DNA of 64,000 bases from an uncultured Desulfobacterium sp. (GCA_900258555.1 LT984855.1:457134-521133); one strand, 5' to 3'. Positions 8,028 through 17,677 are shown, counted from the first letter of the stretch. The notes: generated by a model not told the origin, from the letters alone. Program-made: numbers and translations.

Positions 8028-9749
8028 CTACAATGCAGGCCTGAGATCTACAATCTTGAGCTGAATCCCCTCAAGACCCTGCCAGCGGCTTACCTCTGGA
8101 GTAAAAACCACATCAACTGCCTTGCCATTCAACGGGTGTTTTTCACCGAACCCAAAGCCAATGGCATCAAAAGGGCGTTCCTCATTTCCCTGTCTGACCC
8201 GCAGTTTGAGATGACGTTCACCAACCACTCTTGAATCCAAGACTTGTAATCTCCTGGCCAAAAAACATGGCTCAGGATTCGCCTCGCCAAAAGGTGCCAA
8301 CGATCTTATCTGCCTGATCATATCAAAGGTTACATCACAAAGGCCGACTTCACAGTCTATATCAACTGCAGGGGTAAGGTCAGCATCGGTCAGTTTCTCA
8401 TGTGCCAGTGACTCCAGCCCTTCTTCCAGTATTCCTAAATTTTCCTTCTTTAAGGTAAAGCCTGCTGCATGGGAATGACCCCCAAACTTCTCAAAGAGAT
8501 GACGAAACTCGCTCAATGCCTGAAACATGTTGAAACCGTCAATGCTCCTGCCCGATCCCACGGCGAACCCGTTTTGGATGTTAAACACCAGGGATGGACG
8601 ATAATATTTGTCCACCAATTTGGATGCGACAATACCCAGCACACCCTTATGCCATGCATATCCTCCAAAGAATATGATCCTGCGGGACCCAATGCCGCCG
8701 CCATCTGAAATCAAATATAGTATTTGATCGAAGATATCCCGTTCAAGGCCCTGGCGCTGGCTGTTTGCCGCATTAATCTTAAAGGCAAGATCCTTTGCCA
8801 CAACCGGATCATCTGTAGTCAATATCTCCATCCCCATCAAAGCATCGCCTATTCTTCCGGGCGCATTCAACCTGGGGCCGATTCTGAAAGCAAGGTCTTC
8901 CGCAGTAATCTTTGCATCATGAACATCGGCCACATCCTTCATGGCCCTTAACCCCAACCACCGTGTTGATTCCATTACCTCCATTCCGGCGGCCACAAGC
9001 ATCCTGTTTTGTCCAAGTAAGCGAACCCTGTCTGCAACTGTGCCTAGGGCGACAAGATCAAGATACTGCTTTAAATCCGGCTCAGGCCTGTTCTTGAACC
9101 ATCCCCTGTCGCGCAGGCCTGCCCTTATTGCAACGGCCAGGAAAAAGGCCACACCAACTCCCGCCAGTTCCTTGAAGCCAAAACGGCAACCGGGTTGATT
9201 TGGATTTATTACAGGACAACAAGGCATAAAATCCTGAGGCACCTGGTGATGGTCGCTTATGACAATCTCTAGCCCCAGCCTTTGGGCAAGTTCTATCTCC
9301 TTTCTGTTCGAAGCGCCGCAATCAACAGTTATGATCAGGCCGCCACCCGCCTTTGCGATTTTTTGTACCGCCTCAATGTTTAATCCGTATCCCTCTCCCA
9401 GCCTATTTGGGATGTAAAATGCTGCGTGAATGCCAATAGCTGAAAAAAAATTATAGAGGAGTGCTGTAGCGGTTAAGCCATCAGCATCATAATCCCCAAA
9501 TACCGTGATCTTCTCCCCGCGCTCGATCGCTCTGATGATAAGGATCATGGCATCGGCCATGTCTTTGAGCCCCATTGGATCAATCATATCAGCAAGACGA
9601 GGTTTGATAAATTTTGTAGCCGTATGTTTGTCGGCTATGCCCCTGTTGATCAGCAGTTGTGCAATAAGGGGAGAAAGGCCGGTTTCACCGGCAAGCCTTG
9701 TGGTGAGATTAGAGGGAGGCCTTATTTTCCAAAGCTTGTTAGAAGTCAC
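8028..9749 (-). CDS. recJ: Single-stranded-DNA 5'-3' exonuclease RecJ
   Basis: 573 residues, a normal length for RecJ. It carries the DHH phosphoesterase motifs: DYDADG near residue 83 (metal binding), DCGASN, and SDHHQ. The DHHA1 domain includes GGHSHAAGFTL, and an OB-like C-terminal part follows. RecJ degrades 5' ssDNA ends in recombinational and mismatch repair in the cytoplasm. The start is GTG with only a weak GAAAG ribosome site, so exact initiation is somewhat uncertain. It stands alone. Confidence 0.95.
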   Translation of the reverse strand: MTSNKLWKIRPPSNLTTRLAGETGLSPLIAQLLINRGIADKHTATKFIKPRLADMIDPMGLKDMADAMILIIRAIERGEKITVFGDYDADGLTATALLYNFFSAIGIHAAFYIPNRLGEGYGLNIEAVQKIAKAGGGLIITVDCGASNRKEIELAQRLGLEIVISDHHQVPQDFMPCCPVINPNQPGCRFGFKELAGVGVAFFLAVAIRAGLRDRGWFKNRPEPDLKQYLDLVALGTVADRVRLLGQNRMLVAAGMEVMESTRWLGLRAMKDVADVHDAKITAEDLAFRIGPRLNAPGRIGDALMGMEILTTDDPVVAKDLAFKINAANSQRQGLERDIFDQILYLISDGGGIGSRRIIFFGGYAWHKGVLGIVASKLVDKYYRPSLVFNIQNGFAVGSGRSIDGFNMFQALSEFRHLFEKFGGHSHAAGFTLKKENLGILEEGLESLAHEKLTDADLTPAVDIDCEVGLCDVTFDMIRQIRSLAPFGEANPEPCFLARRLQVLDSRVVGERHLKLRVRQGNEERPFDAIGFGFGEKHPLNGKAVDVVFTPEVSRWQGLEGIQLKIVDLRPAL

Positions 9750-9798
9750 TATTTTTCTTTCACAATAGAAAATTCCGCAACAGTTGTAATAACTTGTT

Positions 9799-9818
9799 AA
9801 TTTTAAATGTTGAATTTT
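9799..9818. repeat. 20-bp dispersed AT-rich repeat, copy 1
   Basis: AATTTTAAATGTTGAATTTT occurs here and again, identical, at 38476-38495 after the flx genes. Both copies lie in non-coding DNA near gene ends. At this copy, partly inverted sequence (AAAATTAACAATTCAAAAT) follows about 40 bases on, so a loose hairpin is possible. Confidence 0.5.
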
Positions 9819-9928
9819 GAATTACGATCGTACTATTCCTTTCATTTACAACTAAAAATTAACAATTCAAAATCGGACTTTAAATTCAACCCTGGGATTG
9901 ACCAACATTTGACGGGTTAAAATTGGAT

Positions 9929-10675
9929 CTAAAGCCCGGATTGCATGCTGATTATAGCTTCCACCTTCATTACATCCTCAGGCACATCAACCTCAACAGA
10001 ATCAGATGACGTCTCTACTACCCTTATCTTAAATCCGTTCTCAACCGCCCGCAATTGTTCCAGCTTCTCAGCAGCCTCAAGCAATCCTTCAGGCAAATTG
10101 GTATACTTAATTAGAAAATTCAACCTAAACCCATAAAAACCAAGGTGCTTATAATGATCAACAGTTGTATCATTATCACGGAGGTAAGGTATAGGATACC
10201 TGGAAAAATAAATGGCGAATCCCTTGCTGTCGGTCACCACCTTGACATGGTTGGGGTTGTTGATATCACTCTTATCAGATATTCTACATCTCAGGGTTGT
10301 CATAACGATGTCATTTTCATTTTCAAACGGCCTGACCAGTTGGGAAACCACATCAGGGTCAAAAATAGGTTGATCACCCTGTATATTTATTATTATGTCA
10401 TTGTGATCAAGGCCTAAAGCGGAAGCGGCCTTGGCGATGCGATCGGTGCCTGAACGCAGGGCACTGTCGGTGATAATCACATTTCCCCCGAATGCTTTTA
10501 CACAGGCCGATATCCTTTCATCATCAGTCGCCACAAAGATATCTGACAACTGCGCGCATAATGAGGCACGCTCATACACACGCTGTATCATAGGTTTTCC
10601 GGCAATCAACACCAAGGGCTTTCCGGGGAAACGACTGGACTGATATCTTGCGGGAATAAAGGCGTATTTCTTCAA
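9929..10675 (-). CDS. kdsB: 3-deoxy-manno-octulosonate cytidylyltransferase KdsB
   Basis: 248 residues. It activates Kdo with CTP to CMP-Kdo for lipopolysaccharide inner core, which implies a Gram-negative outer membrane. The N-terminal nucleotide-binding signature is IPARYQSSRFPGKPL. VATDDERI, RSGTDRIAKA and INIQGDQP follow, and the substrate-binding HLGFYGFRLNFL region is present. The start is TTG, 5 bases after GAGG. It lies 35 bases downstream of queD and is likely the last gene of a small-protein operon. Confidence 0.95.
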   Translation of the reverse strand: MKKYAFIPARYQSSRFPGKPLVLIAGKPMIQRVYERASLCAQLSDIFVATDDERISACVKAFGGNVIITDSALRSGTDRIAKAASALGLDHNDIIINIQGDQPIFDPDVVSQLVRPFENENDIVMTTLRCRISDKSDINNPNHVKVVTDSKGFAIYFSRYPIPYLRDNDTTVDHYKHLGFYGFRLNFLIKYTNLPEGLLEAAEKLEQLRAVENGFKIRVVETSSDSVEVDVPEDVMKVEAIISMQSGL

Positions 10676-10710
10676 AATGGCCTCAGAAAGTTCAAGGGCT
10701 CTGCCGGTTG

Positions 10711-11082
10711 TCAGGGCTCAGAATAACAGGCACAGGCTGTCTCAGATTCCCAAACCCTAACCCGGCTCACCTTTATATTCGATGTGTTCAACTGACCGGA
10801 AAGGGATCTGAACAAATGACAGGCGATATTTTCAGAGGAAGGGTTCAGAATCGAAAATGGTTCCAGCTCGTTTAAAAACTTGTGGTCCAGGCTGTCAAGA
10901 AGCTTTTCGGTATGTGCCTTGATAATCTTAAAATCAATTAAAAGCCCGTTTTCTTCGAGTTTGTTTCCTGAAACATACACCTCCACCTTCCAATTATGTC
11001 CGTGCAGGTTTTCGCATCCGCCCTCAAAGCCCCTCAACTGATGCGCTGCTGCAAAATGTGAAATGATCTCTAGTTCATACAT
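10711..11082 (-). CDS. queD: 6-carboxytetrahydropterin synthase QueD
   Basis: 123 residues, the size of bacterial QueD. Zinc ligands are His in FAAAHQL and the HGHNW pair; the catalytic Cys is in GGCENLHGHNW, and the second-half DSLDHKFLN and ENIACHLF motifs are present. It converts dihydroneopterin triphosphate to 6-carboxy-tetrahydropterin in queuosine/7-deazaguanine synthesis. The start codon follows the zinc-ribbon gene's stop by 3 bases, with AAGGAAG as ribosome site, so it is cotranscribed. Neighbouring que genes are not in the window. Confidence 0.93.
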   Translation of the reverse strand: MYELEIISHFAAAHQLRGFEGGCENLHGHNWKVEVYVSGNKLEENGLLIDFKIIKAHTEKLLDSLDHKFLNELEPFSILNPSSENIACHLFRSLSGQLNTSNIKVSRVRVWESETACACYSEP

Positions 11083-11085
11083 AAA

Positions 11086-11328
11086 TCAGTCTTCCTTTAC
11101 CTGCCTGCCGCACTCAGTGCATCGTCCGTTCTCAATTATTCCAGTGCAGGCTCCATCAGGGCATAAGACACGGTTTTCAAAATCAAAGTCGTCATCATCA
11201 GGTTCTGTGGATAGGTCTGCTATTGATGCCCCACATTCCATACAGTACTTTGCGCCCTGAGGAATAGTCTCCCCACACTTATGACAGGTGCTCTCATGTA
11301 TCTCTTTATCACAAAACGGGCACTTCAT
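11086..11328 (-). CDS. Double zinc-ribbon protein of unknown function
   Basis: 80 residues with three or four CxxC pairs (CPFC, CHKC, CMEC, CTEC) separated by an acidic linker (EPDDDDFDFEN). This is a soluble metal-binding protein; no enzymatic domain is visible. It sits immediately before queD and after the FmdB-like ribbon. The partner, nucleic acid or protein, cannot be told from the sequence. Confidence 0.75.
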   Translation of the reverse strand: MKCPFCDKEIHESTCHKCGETIPQGAKYCMECGASIADLSTEPDDDDFDFENRVLCPDGACTGIIENGRCTECGRQVKED

Positions 11329-11380
11329 CCCTTTTTACTCCTCAACTAATAAAATATAGGCCGCATTAACTTACCATTAC

Positions 11381-11545
11381 TTAACTCTTCTTAGCCGTAA
11401 TTGTCTGAAAGGAACTAATCTGCTGTTTGACATTTTTGCTCTTGCACTTTGGGCATCTGAAATTTTTCTTTTCGTACTCGGCCAAAGTCAAAAGAAGGGT
11501 GTAGGAATTCCCGCACTTGTCACATTTGAATTCATATGTAGGCAT
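11381..11545 (-). CDS. FmdB-family zinc ribbon protein
   Basis: 54 residues starting MPTYEFKCDKCGNSYTLLL, the standard FmdB/CxxC_CxxC_SSSS start. A second FRCPKC knuckle follows, and then the usual Ser-rich or basic tail. The ATG is 7 bases after AGGAG. Such proteins are thought to act as small regulators or protein partners; the role here is unknown. It is 52 bases upstream of the double zinc-ribbon gene on the same strand. It is too short for many gene finders. Confidence 0.85.
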   Translation of the reverse strand: MPTYEFKCDKCGNSYTLLLTLAEYEKKNFRCPKCKSKNVKQQISSFQTITAKKS

Positions 11546-11696
11546 AACAAGGCTCCTCCTGATTAGGTTTTATCTTGAGAGTATTATATAATATTTAGAT
11601 AAAGCGTTTTCTGAATGCTGTCAATGCCCTTCATGGTTCTTTTGGGGTCTCTGCCAATCAAAATAACCGGATCTAATCCTTTTATGGTATCCAGAT

Positions 11697-12044
11697 CTAC
11701 ACCTTTTTTGCCTGTTCAATCAACTCAACAAGTGAGGTCAACTTTGGCATTGGAGGCCTGTTAAAGGTCTTGTCCCATTCCTCAGAGCTGAGCTCCTCCT
11801 TCAGAAAATCCGCCACCTGAAAGTGGGTATACCAGCAATCAAGCACCTTAAAACACGGAAGCCCTCTGTTTTCAAACCTGCAGTAGGAAAACTCTATTTG
11901 ATGACCAAGTCTAGGGCAGCGGATATTGTATCCCTCCGCTGGGGGTGATTTTTTCAATTCCATAATAGTGTTCGGGACATGGTTAGGGGTCGGGATTTCC
12001 TTGTCGCCGAGGAGATCCGTTAAAATAAGCGGGGCTTGCGACAA
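11697..12044 (-). CDS. Conserved hypothetical Cys-containing protein, possibly extended by -1 frameshift to 11584
   Basis: 115 residues in the 0 frame. The core (GYNIRCPRLGHQIEFSYCRFENRGLPCFKVLDCWY) has four cysteines that could bind a metal or cluster; I do not recognise a named domain. The start is uncertain: TTG at 12044 has no ribosome site, and an internal ATG lies at 11963. The last codons read GCA AAA AAG GTG TAG, containing A-AAA-AAG. A -1 slip there continues for about 40 codons (GVDLDTIKGLDPVILIGRD...) to a stop at 11584. Either programmed frameshifting or a one-base indel would explain the protein-like tail. Confidence 0.6.
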   Translation of the reverse strand: MSQAPLILTDLLGDKEIPTPNHVPNTIMELKKSPPAEGYNIRCPRLGHQIEFSYCRFENRGLPCFKVLDCWYTHFQVADFLKEELSSEEWDKTFNRPPMPKLTSLVELIEQAKKV

Positions 12045-12082
12045 ACACGCAGCAAAGGTCTTTGCGCAAACCCTTATTTTTG

Positions 12083-13459
12083 TTACACCCTGTATTGTCT
12101 GGGTTTTGGAAGAGGTTCTATATCCTTCAAGGCCCTCTTGATCTCCTCTTCGGCAAGCTCATGATCTGCCAGTCTTCCTGACAGATATGATTCATAGGCC
12201 GCCATGTCAACCAACCCATGGCCGCTCCAGTTAAAAAGTATTACCTTTTGTTTTCCTTCCTCTTTTGCCTTTATGGCCTCCCGGATGACAGCCGCTATGG
12301 CATGATCGGTCTCAGGCGCACTTATAAAACCCTCTGTCCTTGCAAAGGTGATGCCGGCCTGGAAGGTTTCAAGCTGCGGGATGGCAATAGGCCTGACCAG
12401 GTTGCTCATCACAAGCTGGCTGACTATGGGTGCCATGCCGTGGTATCTTAACCCGCCTGCGTGGATGGATTCCGGTACAAAATTGCGGCCAAGGGTGTGC
12501 ATTGGTAAAAGAGGCGTCATCTGCACAGTATCGCCAAAATCGTAGGCAAAAGGCCCCCTGGTTAAGGTCGGGCATGATGTCGGCTCAACTGCTATTATAT
12601 CAATATCCTTTCCATTGATCTTGTCCCGGACAAAGGGTAAACAGTGGCCTGCAAAATTGCTTCCGCCGCCAGCACAGCCGATTATCACATCCGGATAATC
12701 GCCCGCGATTGCCATCTGTTTCTGACATTCCAAGCCATTTACGGTCTGATGGAGCATTACATGATTGAGGACGCTACCGAGGGAATATTTGCTTCCTTCG
12801 TGAGTGACAGCATCTTCAATAGCCTCGCTTATGGCGATGCCCAGGCTGCCTGGGGAATTGGGGCTCTGTTCCAAAATAGTGCGGCCGGCCTTGGTTTCAC
12901 TGCTGGGACTTGCAACACAATTGCCCCCCCATGTCTCCATCATTATCCGGCGATAAGGCTTTTGTTCATAGCTGACCTTTACCATATACACCTTACATTC
13001 AATCCCAAAAAGGGAGCAGCAGAAGGAGAGCGCGCTACCCCATTGACCTGCACCTGTCTCAGTACAAATGCGTTTGGTCCCGGATATTTTGTTATAATAG
13101 GCCTGGGCCATTGCAGTGTTGGGTTTATGGCTTCCTGCAGGGCTCACACCTTCATTTTTGTAATAGATCCTGGCAGGGGTACCAAGATATTTTTCGAGGT
13201 TATAAGCCCTGTATAATGGTGTTGGCCGCCAGATTAAATACTTTTCAAGGATCTCTTCAGGGATATCGATGAACCTTTCCTGGCTCACCTCCTGTTCAAT
13301 CAACGGCATGGGGAATATGGGTGTCAGGTCATCCGGACCAACCGGCTGACCTGTCCCTGGATGAAGCGGCGGCTCCAGAGGGTCTGGGAGGTCCGGCTGG
13401 ATATTGTACCATTGACGCGGCAACTCTGATTCAGAAAGCACAATTTTTTTGTTTTGCAT
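12083..13459 (-). CDS. trpB: Tryptophan synthase beta chain, TrpB2 type
   Basis: 458 residues. This PLP enzyme condenses indole and serine to tryptophan. The long N-terminal extension ([25 protein letters not shown]) and RPTPLYRA mark the TrpB2 clade rather than TrpB1. The PLP lysine is in [16 protein letters not shown], a catalytic-loop variant, and the phosphate-binding GGGSNF follow. TrpB2 usually works without a bound TrpA and may salvage indole. The ATG follows GGAGGC. No trpA is nearby. Indolepyruvate oxidoreductase genes lie about 40 kb away, but no direct link is shown. Confidence 0.94.
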   Translation of the reverse strand: MQNKKIVLSESELPRQWYNIQPDLPDPLEPPLHPGTGQPVGPDDLTPIFPMPLIEQEVSQERFIDIPEEILEKYLIWRPTPLYRAYNLEKYLGTPARIYYKNEGVSPAGSHKPNTAMAQAYYNKISGTKRICTETGAGQWGSALSFCCSLFGIECKVYMVKVSYEQKPYRRIMMETWGGNCVASPSSETKAGRTILEQSPNSPGSLGIAISEAIEDAVTHEGSKYSLGSVLNHVMLHQTVNGLECQKQMAIAGDYPDVIIGCAGGGSNFAGHCLPFVRDKINGKDIDIIAVEPTSCPTLTRGPFAYDFGDTVQMTPLLPMHTLGRNFVPESIHAGGLRYHGMAPIVSQLVMSNLVRPIAIPQLETFQAGITFARTEGFISAPETDHAIAAVIREAIKAKEEGKQKVILFNWSGHGLVDMAAYESYLSGRLADHELAEEEIKRALKDIEPLPKPRQYRV

Positions 13460-13610
13460 AACGCCTCCATTCTTGTATCAGTTGGCTGAAATGAAAGTGT
13501 TCCCGGATTAAGTTCTTACCTCACCAAAGAGGGGCCTTGAGATTAGTATTTTTATGACTCCAAGTCAACTACCATCGGTTGAATATGATGGCTTAAGGAG
13601 ATAAAAATTC

Positions 13611-13662
13611 AGGGCGGTTCACGTGGGCAAAAAAAGGCAATAAAAAAAATAGCCACCGCCCT
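13611..13662 (-). terminator. Long-loop inverted repeat between selenoprotein gene and trpB2
   Basis: AGGGCGGT (13611-13618) and ACCGCCCT (13655-13662) form a perfect 8-bp stem. The loop holds two T-runs when read on the minus strand, and TTTTT follows the stem. It may end the upstream selenoprotein transcript or act as a leader element for trpB2. The loop of about 36 bases is unusually long for a terminator. Confidence 0.4.
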
Positions 13663-13741
13663 ACGATATCATAATATAGAACAGTGGCTTCTAAACCAGG
13701 CTTCTGTATTTTTAAAAATTCTATGCTGTGTCAAGCTGTTT

Positions 13742-14059
13742 TTAACAACTGCACGAGCTCCCGCATGATGTTGCGGGTTTTGGCATATTGGAAGAAATAC
13801 TGAACCCTGCCCCTAGGACGGATTCAATATAATCCACCTTTATTGGTTTTATCCTCTCATAAAAATCCTTTTCCACCACAAATTTAAGGCCTCTGTCCTC
13901 AAATATTTCATCACCATCTCTCGACTCATCCAGAGCCAGACCAAGGGATGGACCCGATCACCCACCCTGAGACAGCATCACCCTTATAGGGGGAAAAATA
14001 TCCCTGTCTTTTAAAAAATCTTTAATCATATCACTTGCTTTTTCAGTAACTTCAAACAT
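13742..14059 (-). CDS. HesB/IscA-like selenoprotein (TGA = Sec34)
   Basis: Reading through the TGA at 13958-13960 gives a 105-residue protein, MFEVTEKASDMIKDFLKD..., with Sec in the motif SQGGUSGPSLGLALDE. A-type Fe-S carriers place a conserved Cys there (GGCxG). The C-terminus ends CGSSCSC, as other family members do. HesB-like selenoproteins are a known family in anaerobes, so this is a real gene rather than two fragments. Downstream of TGA, CAUCC and GGAUG (13927-13950, minus strand) pair around a GGUCU-containing loop, a suitable bacterial SECIS. Expected role: iron-sulfur or redox carrier. The ATG follows AGGAGG closely. Confidence 0.88.
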
Positions 14060-14300
14060 ATTCGCCTCCTAACGGAATCAGTTTCGAACTTGAAACAATA
14101 TATCCACAAATAGGGATTTGTCAAATGAGGTTCTTCATAAGCTTTGGCCCGAGCCAAAGGGGAACCATCCTCAGCAACTATTTCTGCTGAAACGCCTATT
14201 TTTTTATTAAATTTCTATCCCGTACAAAATGAGTTTTACGATCTGACATCGTTGGTGACCGTCGACAATAAAGGCATACACTTTTCTAGTTTCCATTCCT

Positions 14301-16541
14301 CTAAGGCGTTGCGGCATCAAGGGGTGTTGCCCCTACACCCTGTGGGGTCTCAGAATCCTTTCGTTTCCTTGACGATCTTGGCCGTTCAACCTTTTCCTGA
14401 GTCTTAGGTCTATCCACGCCTGTCTCTATGGATCTGGTATTTCTTGAGCCCCCTGTTGATTTCTCATAAGTCCTTGACTTTGTACTGCCTTCCAGGTTTG
14501 TCCTCTCAGATTCATTGGCCCGTTGCTTGACTGTGGTCTTTTCGTGGCCTCTGCTATAACTGCCTGTATCTGAGTTAATTTCGGACGACTGAGTATCTTT
14601 CACATCATCATATTCTCTCCTGCCCGACCTCTTACTTGATTTTTCTGTCCTGTTGGATATCTTTTGGCCATCTAATGTCTGTTCAACTGGGCTGGTATTT
14701 TGAGGGCCTTCCATCTCCTTGCCTTTAGACCCTGAACCCTGCATCTCTCTTTTGGATCGTTTGGATCTCCAGGTCCTTTCCTTCTTATCTTCCTGGGGCG
14801 CAGTTACAGCAGGACCTTGTGTAGTCTGCTCCGGTGAAACTGTTTTATTCAAAGGCTCTTCTTGCGGCTTAATGGTCCTGGTTTTCTTCAGTCTTTTCTC
14901 ACTCGGTTCAGCTGCCTGGTATTCATCTGCTGACTGGCCTTCAGGGCCTGTTTCATTTATTACTTCATGAGATTGTTCAGACTTTATTGACCCCTTTTTT
15001 CCTTTGGCTGATTGAGGAAACTGGGTTGATTCGCCCCCTTTGGGTTCAGAGTCCATGTCGAGCGTTTGGGTTGACCCTTTTTCCATTGTTTTTTTGGCCT
15101 CTTCTGATCTTGTCTTGGAGCCCTTGACCTTTTGCCACTTCCTTTCAACAGGTGTGCCTTCAACAGTCTTGACCTTCATCACCTTTGGCGCAGAATCAGG
15201 CCTTAATACCGAGGCATCTCGCGCTCTTGTAAGGTGACGTTTTTCCTTTAATTCATTTACATTAACATTCTGGATACTGGCAGGAGGACGTCTCTTGTGA
15301 TGACCCTCCTTAACAATGGGAAAATTGGCATCTTTTTTCGGCCTGATATTAGGGCCCCCGATTGAGATCTTTTCCTTCAAAAATGGATTGTCCTTGCCAT
15401 GTTTGTATCTGTGTCTTCCGTGGACAAAGTCGTCATTATCAACCATTGTCACTGCATTGCGGACATGGACATTATGGTATGAGATATTGTTTACATTTAT
15501 ATGGGTGACATTGACCTTGGTTATGTTCACGCTGTGATGACCGTAATGACCGCGGCCATAGTATACGTCTCTCGGGCCGAGGGGTATCCAGGCTACATAT
15601 GTCGGGGTATGAATCCAGCCGACAAATCCCGGCCCCCAAATTACAGATCCCCTTACCGGCGGCACCCAGCACCAGCCTATGGTCCTTCTAAAGGCCCACC
15701 TGCCATAATGGTATGGGGCCCAGCCCCAGGGTTCATGTGATATCCACACATAGTCGCCGTGAATCCACATCCACCGGCCAAGCCTGTATGGCGCCCATCC
15801 GGCCGAGACAACCACTGTGGGGGTCCATACATATCCATATTCACTGTCATTCACCCATCTCCCATTTTCTTCAAAGTCATCTGAATACGGATACAGGTCC
15901 TCAGGCAGATATCTGGGAGGTGACCTCCATCCGGCACTCCTCCTGTCCCTTTCCCTGTTCCAGTCTTCCCAATCATCAGGCTCGCCCAAGGAGGATGTCT
16001 CGGCATAATTGTCACTGTCCAGGATTAATGCATAGCCACGTTCAATGGTTGTCTTGCCGTCATCACTTTCAACGTCTACTGAACCCTTTAAAACAGAAAT
16101 CTTATTTGGGCCATCCTTGGAAACATCTACCAAAAAGATTGAACGCTCATAGGCGCGCACTGAGGCAAGCGGAGTATCCATCTGGAGAATGGTTCCCTTC
16201 TGTCCTTTGAGGTTCACATAGGCGCGTCCTTCATTCAGAAAAGTCTGGATAGAATCGTCTTCAACTGTGAGCACCTCAAGGGCCGATTCTTCATTAAGCC
16301 TTACACACGTCCTGTCTCTAAGCTGAAGTTCAGTCCTCGCCTCTTCCGGGACCCATATACGGTCGCCTTCCTGCAATGGCATGTTGATTGAGGCAGGCAC
16401 CCAGTCCCCAGTGTCTTCAGTATTTACCTGGACATCACCTTCAATGAGGCTAATGCGCAAGTCCCCAAGATCAGCAGGGTGTGACATGCCAGGAAAAACG
16501 AATAGAATGGTTAACACTGGGAAATACTTTAAAATTTTCAT
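14301..16541 (-). CDS. Secreted FecR-type / DUF6600 protein with long basic tail
   Basis: 746 residues from an ATG that gives a clean signal peptide (KYFPVLTILFVFPGMSHPADLG). Residues about 25-170 form a FecR-like beta domain (LQEGDRIWVPEEARTELQLRDRTCVRL). Then come Trp/Tyr-rich repeats (GRWMWIHGDYVWISHEPWGWAPYHYGRW) typical of DUF6600 proteins. The last 330 residues are low-complexity, Lys/Arg/Ser/Glu-rich and probably disordered. It is likely exported to the periplasm or surface, with the basic tail binding polyanions or the cell wall; that is inference. An earlier in-frame start adds 34 residues and would spoil the signal peptide. No sigma/anti-sigma partner is nearby. Confidence 0.75.
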   Translation of the reverse strand: MKILKYFPVLTILFVFPGMSHPADLGDLRISLIEGDVQVNTEDTGDWVPASINMPLQEGDRIWVPEEARTELQLRDRTCVRLNEESALEVLTVEDDSIQTFLNEGRAYVNLKGQKGTILQMDTPLASVRAYERSIFLVDVSKDGPNKISVLKGSVDVESDDGKTTIERGYALILDSDNYAETSSLGEPDDWEDWNRERDRRSAGWRSPPRYLPEDLYPYSDDFEENGRWVNDSEYGYVWTPTVVVSAGWAPYRLGRWMWIHGDYVWISHEPWGWAPYHYGRWAFRRTIGWCWVPPVRGSVIWGPGFVGWIHTPTYVAWIPLGPRDVYYGRGHYGHHSVNITKVNVTHINVNNISYHNVHVRNAVTMVDNDDFVHGRHRYKHGKDNPFLKEKISIGGPNIRPKKDANFPIVKEGHHKRRPPASIQNVNVNELKEKRHLTRARDASVLRPDSAPKVMKVKTVEGTPVERKWQKVKGSKTRSEEAKKTMEKGSTQTLDMDSEPKGGESTQFPQSAKGKKGSIKSEQSHEVINETGPEGQSADEYQAAEPSEKRLKKTRTIKPQEEPLNKTVSPEQTTQGPAVTAPQEDKKERTWRSKRSKREMQGSGSKGKEMEGPQNTSPVEQTLDGQKISNRTEKSSKRSGRREYDDVKDTQSSEINSDTGSYSRGHEKTTVKQRANESERTNLEGSTKSRTYEKSTGGSRNTRSIETGVDRPKTQEKVERPRSSRKRKDSETPQGVGATPLDAATP

Positions 16542-16792
16542 AAGTAAACCAACCTTTTTTATTTTATGTTTTACAAGTAATTTTCTAATTCTTTGTTGGA
16601 TAAGTGATTTTAAATATATTCTAAGAATAGTGTAACAGGCCAATAAGTCAAGAATACTCTTTCGGCTGTTAAATCTTATTTAATCGATTTTTAATTGCTT
16701 TCGTCAGGATAATACTTTGAAGATTGTAATTTTTTTGATAAGCTGACAAAAAACCTTCGAATTCAAAAAAAAAGATAATGGAGGACCAATTC

Positions 16793-17677
16793 GTGAAAAT
16801 CTGTGTTATTGCTTTTCTAGTGTGTTTGATTTCCTCTGATGTCTGCCTGTGTGAGGAAAATCATGACTCCATTGCAGGGGATAATAACAGCGCGCAAGGC
16901 ACCATCACGTTCTCAGATGGCAGCAAATATGTTGGTCAGCTTGAGGAAGGCGTGCCACAGGGAAATGGAAACGTCTTGTTTTCTGACGGCGGCAAGTACT
17001 CAGGGGAATTTAAAAATAGTCAGTTATGCGGTCAGGGTAAAATGATCTTCCCTGATGGCGCAGAATATATTGGACAGTTCAAGGATGGCTATCTTGATGG
17101 GCAGGGAGCCATCACATTCCCGGACGGCGGGAGGTACGAAGGTGGGTTTGAGCGCGATAAATATCAGGGAAAAGGGCTCTGGTTTTCACAATCCGGACTT
17201 AGCTATGAAGGCCAATTTAAGGGAGGCAAATTTGACGGGGAGGGCGTATTATCATTGCCGGACGGCAGCAGATATATCGGCCAGTTTAAGGAAGACAAGC
17301 CATACGGCAAGGGTTCATGGATATTGTACAAAGGCGATAATAACAATCTCAAGGCGAATGAATCAGCAGAGGAAGGGACGAACGTTAATGCCAGCGCCGA
17401 TTCCGCCTTTCCATTGCCAGAGACTAATTCCGGCCTGGCCTTTTGCGTTCAAGTGGCTGCCTTTCTTTCCAGTCAAAACGCCGAGAATCTGGCAGCCTTG
17501 TTGAGAGAAAAGGGGTATGAAGCTCAAATGGTTTCCCTTCCGGATAACACCAATAGGGACTGGTTTACAGTGCGGATAGGAAAATACTCCGCACTTAAAG
17601 AGGCGCAGGAGATGGCTACAGCTTTTAGTGAAAAAGAGAAGATGATCTCTACGGTTCGTCCGGTTGATTCACTCTGA
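16793..17677 (+). CDS. Secreted MORN-repeat protein with C-terminal SPOR domain
   Basis: 294 residues. The GTG start is preferred because GGAGG lies 8 bases before it and it gives a signal peptide (KICVIAFLVCLISSDVCLC, with a Cys at a possible lipobox). Six or so MORN repeats follow (pattern F.DG..Y.G.....G..G.G), then a linker, then a SPOR-like domain of about 75 residues (FCVQVAAFLSSQNAENLAALLREKGYEAQMV). SPOR domains bind denuded peptidoglycan at the septum, so an envelope role is likely. It is divergent from the FecR-type gene, and its stop overlaps the ThiF-like gene by 29 bases. Confidence 0.82.
   Translation: MKICVIAFLVCLISSDVCLCEENHDSIAGDNNSAQGTITFSDGSKYVGQLEEGVPQGNGNVLFSDGGKYSGEFKNSQLCGQGKMIFPDGAEYIGQFKDGYLDGQGAITFPDGGRYEGGFERDKYQGKGLWFSQSGLSYEGQFKGGKFDGEGVLSLPDGSRYIGQFKEDKPYGKGSWILYKGDNNNLKANESAEEGTNVNASADSAFPLPETNSGLAFCVQVAAFLSSQNAENLAALLREKGYEAQMVSLPDNTNRDWFTVRIGKYSALKEAQEMATAFSEKEKMISTVRPVDSL

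Noticed and set aside
12644..13216. 190-codon plus-strand frame
   Set aside because: It lies wholly antisense to trpB2, has no family resemblance and no ribosome site; it reflects codon bias of the real gene.
14060..14300. Protein-like minus-strand patch (VSAEIVAEDGSPLARAKAYEEP)
   Set aside because: No start codon with a ribosome site and no family recognised; perhaps a worn gene remnant, but not supportable.
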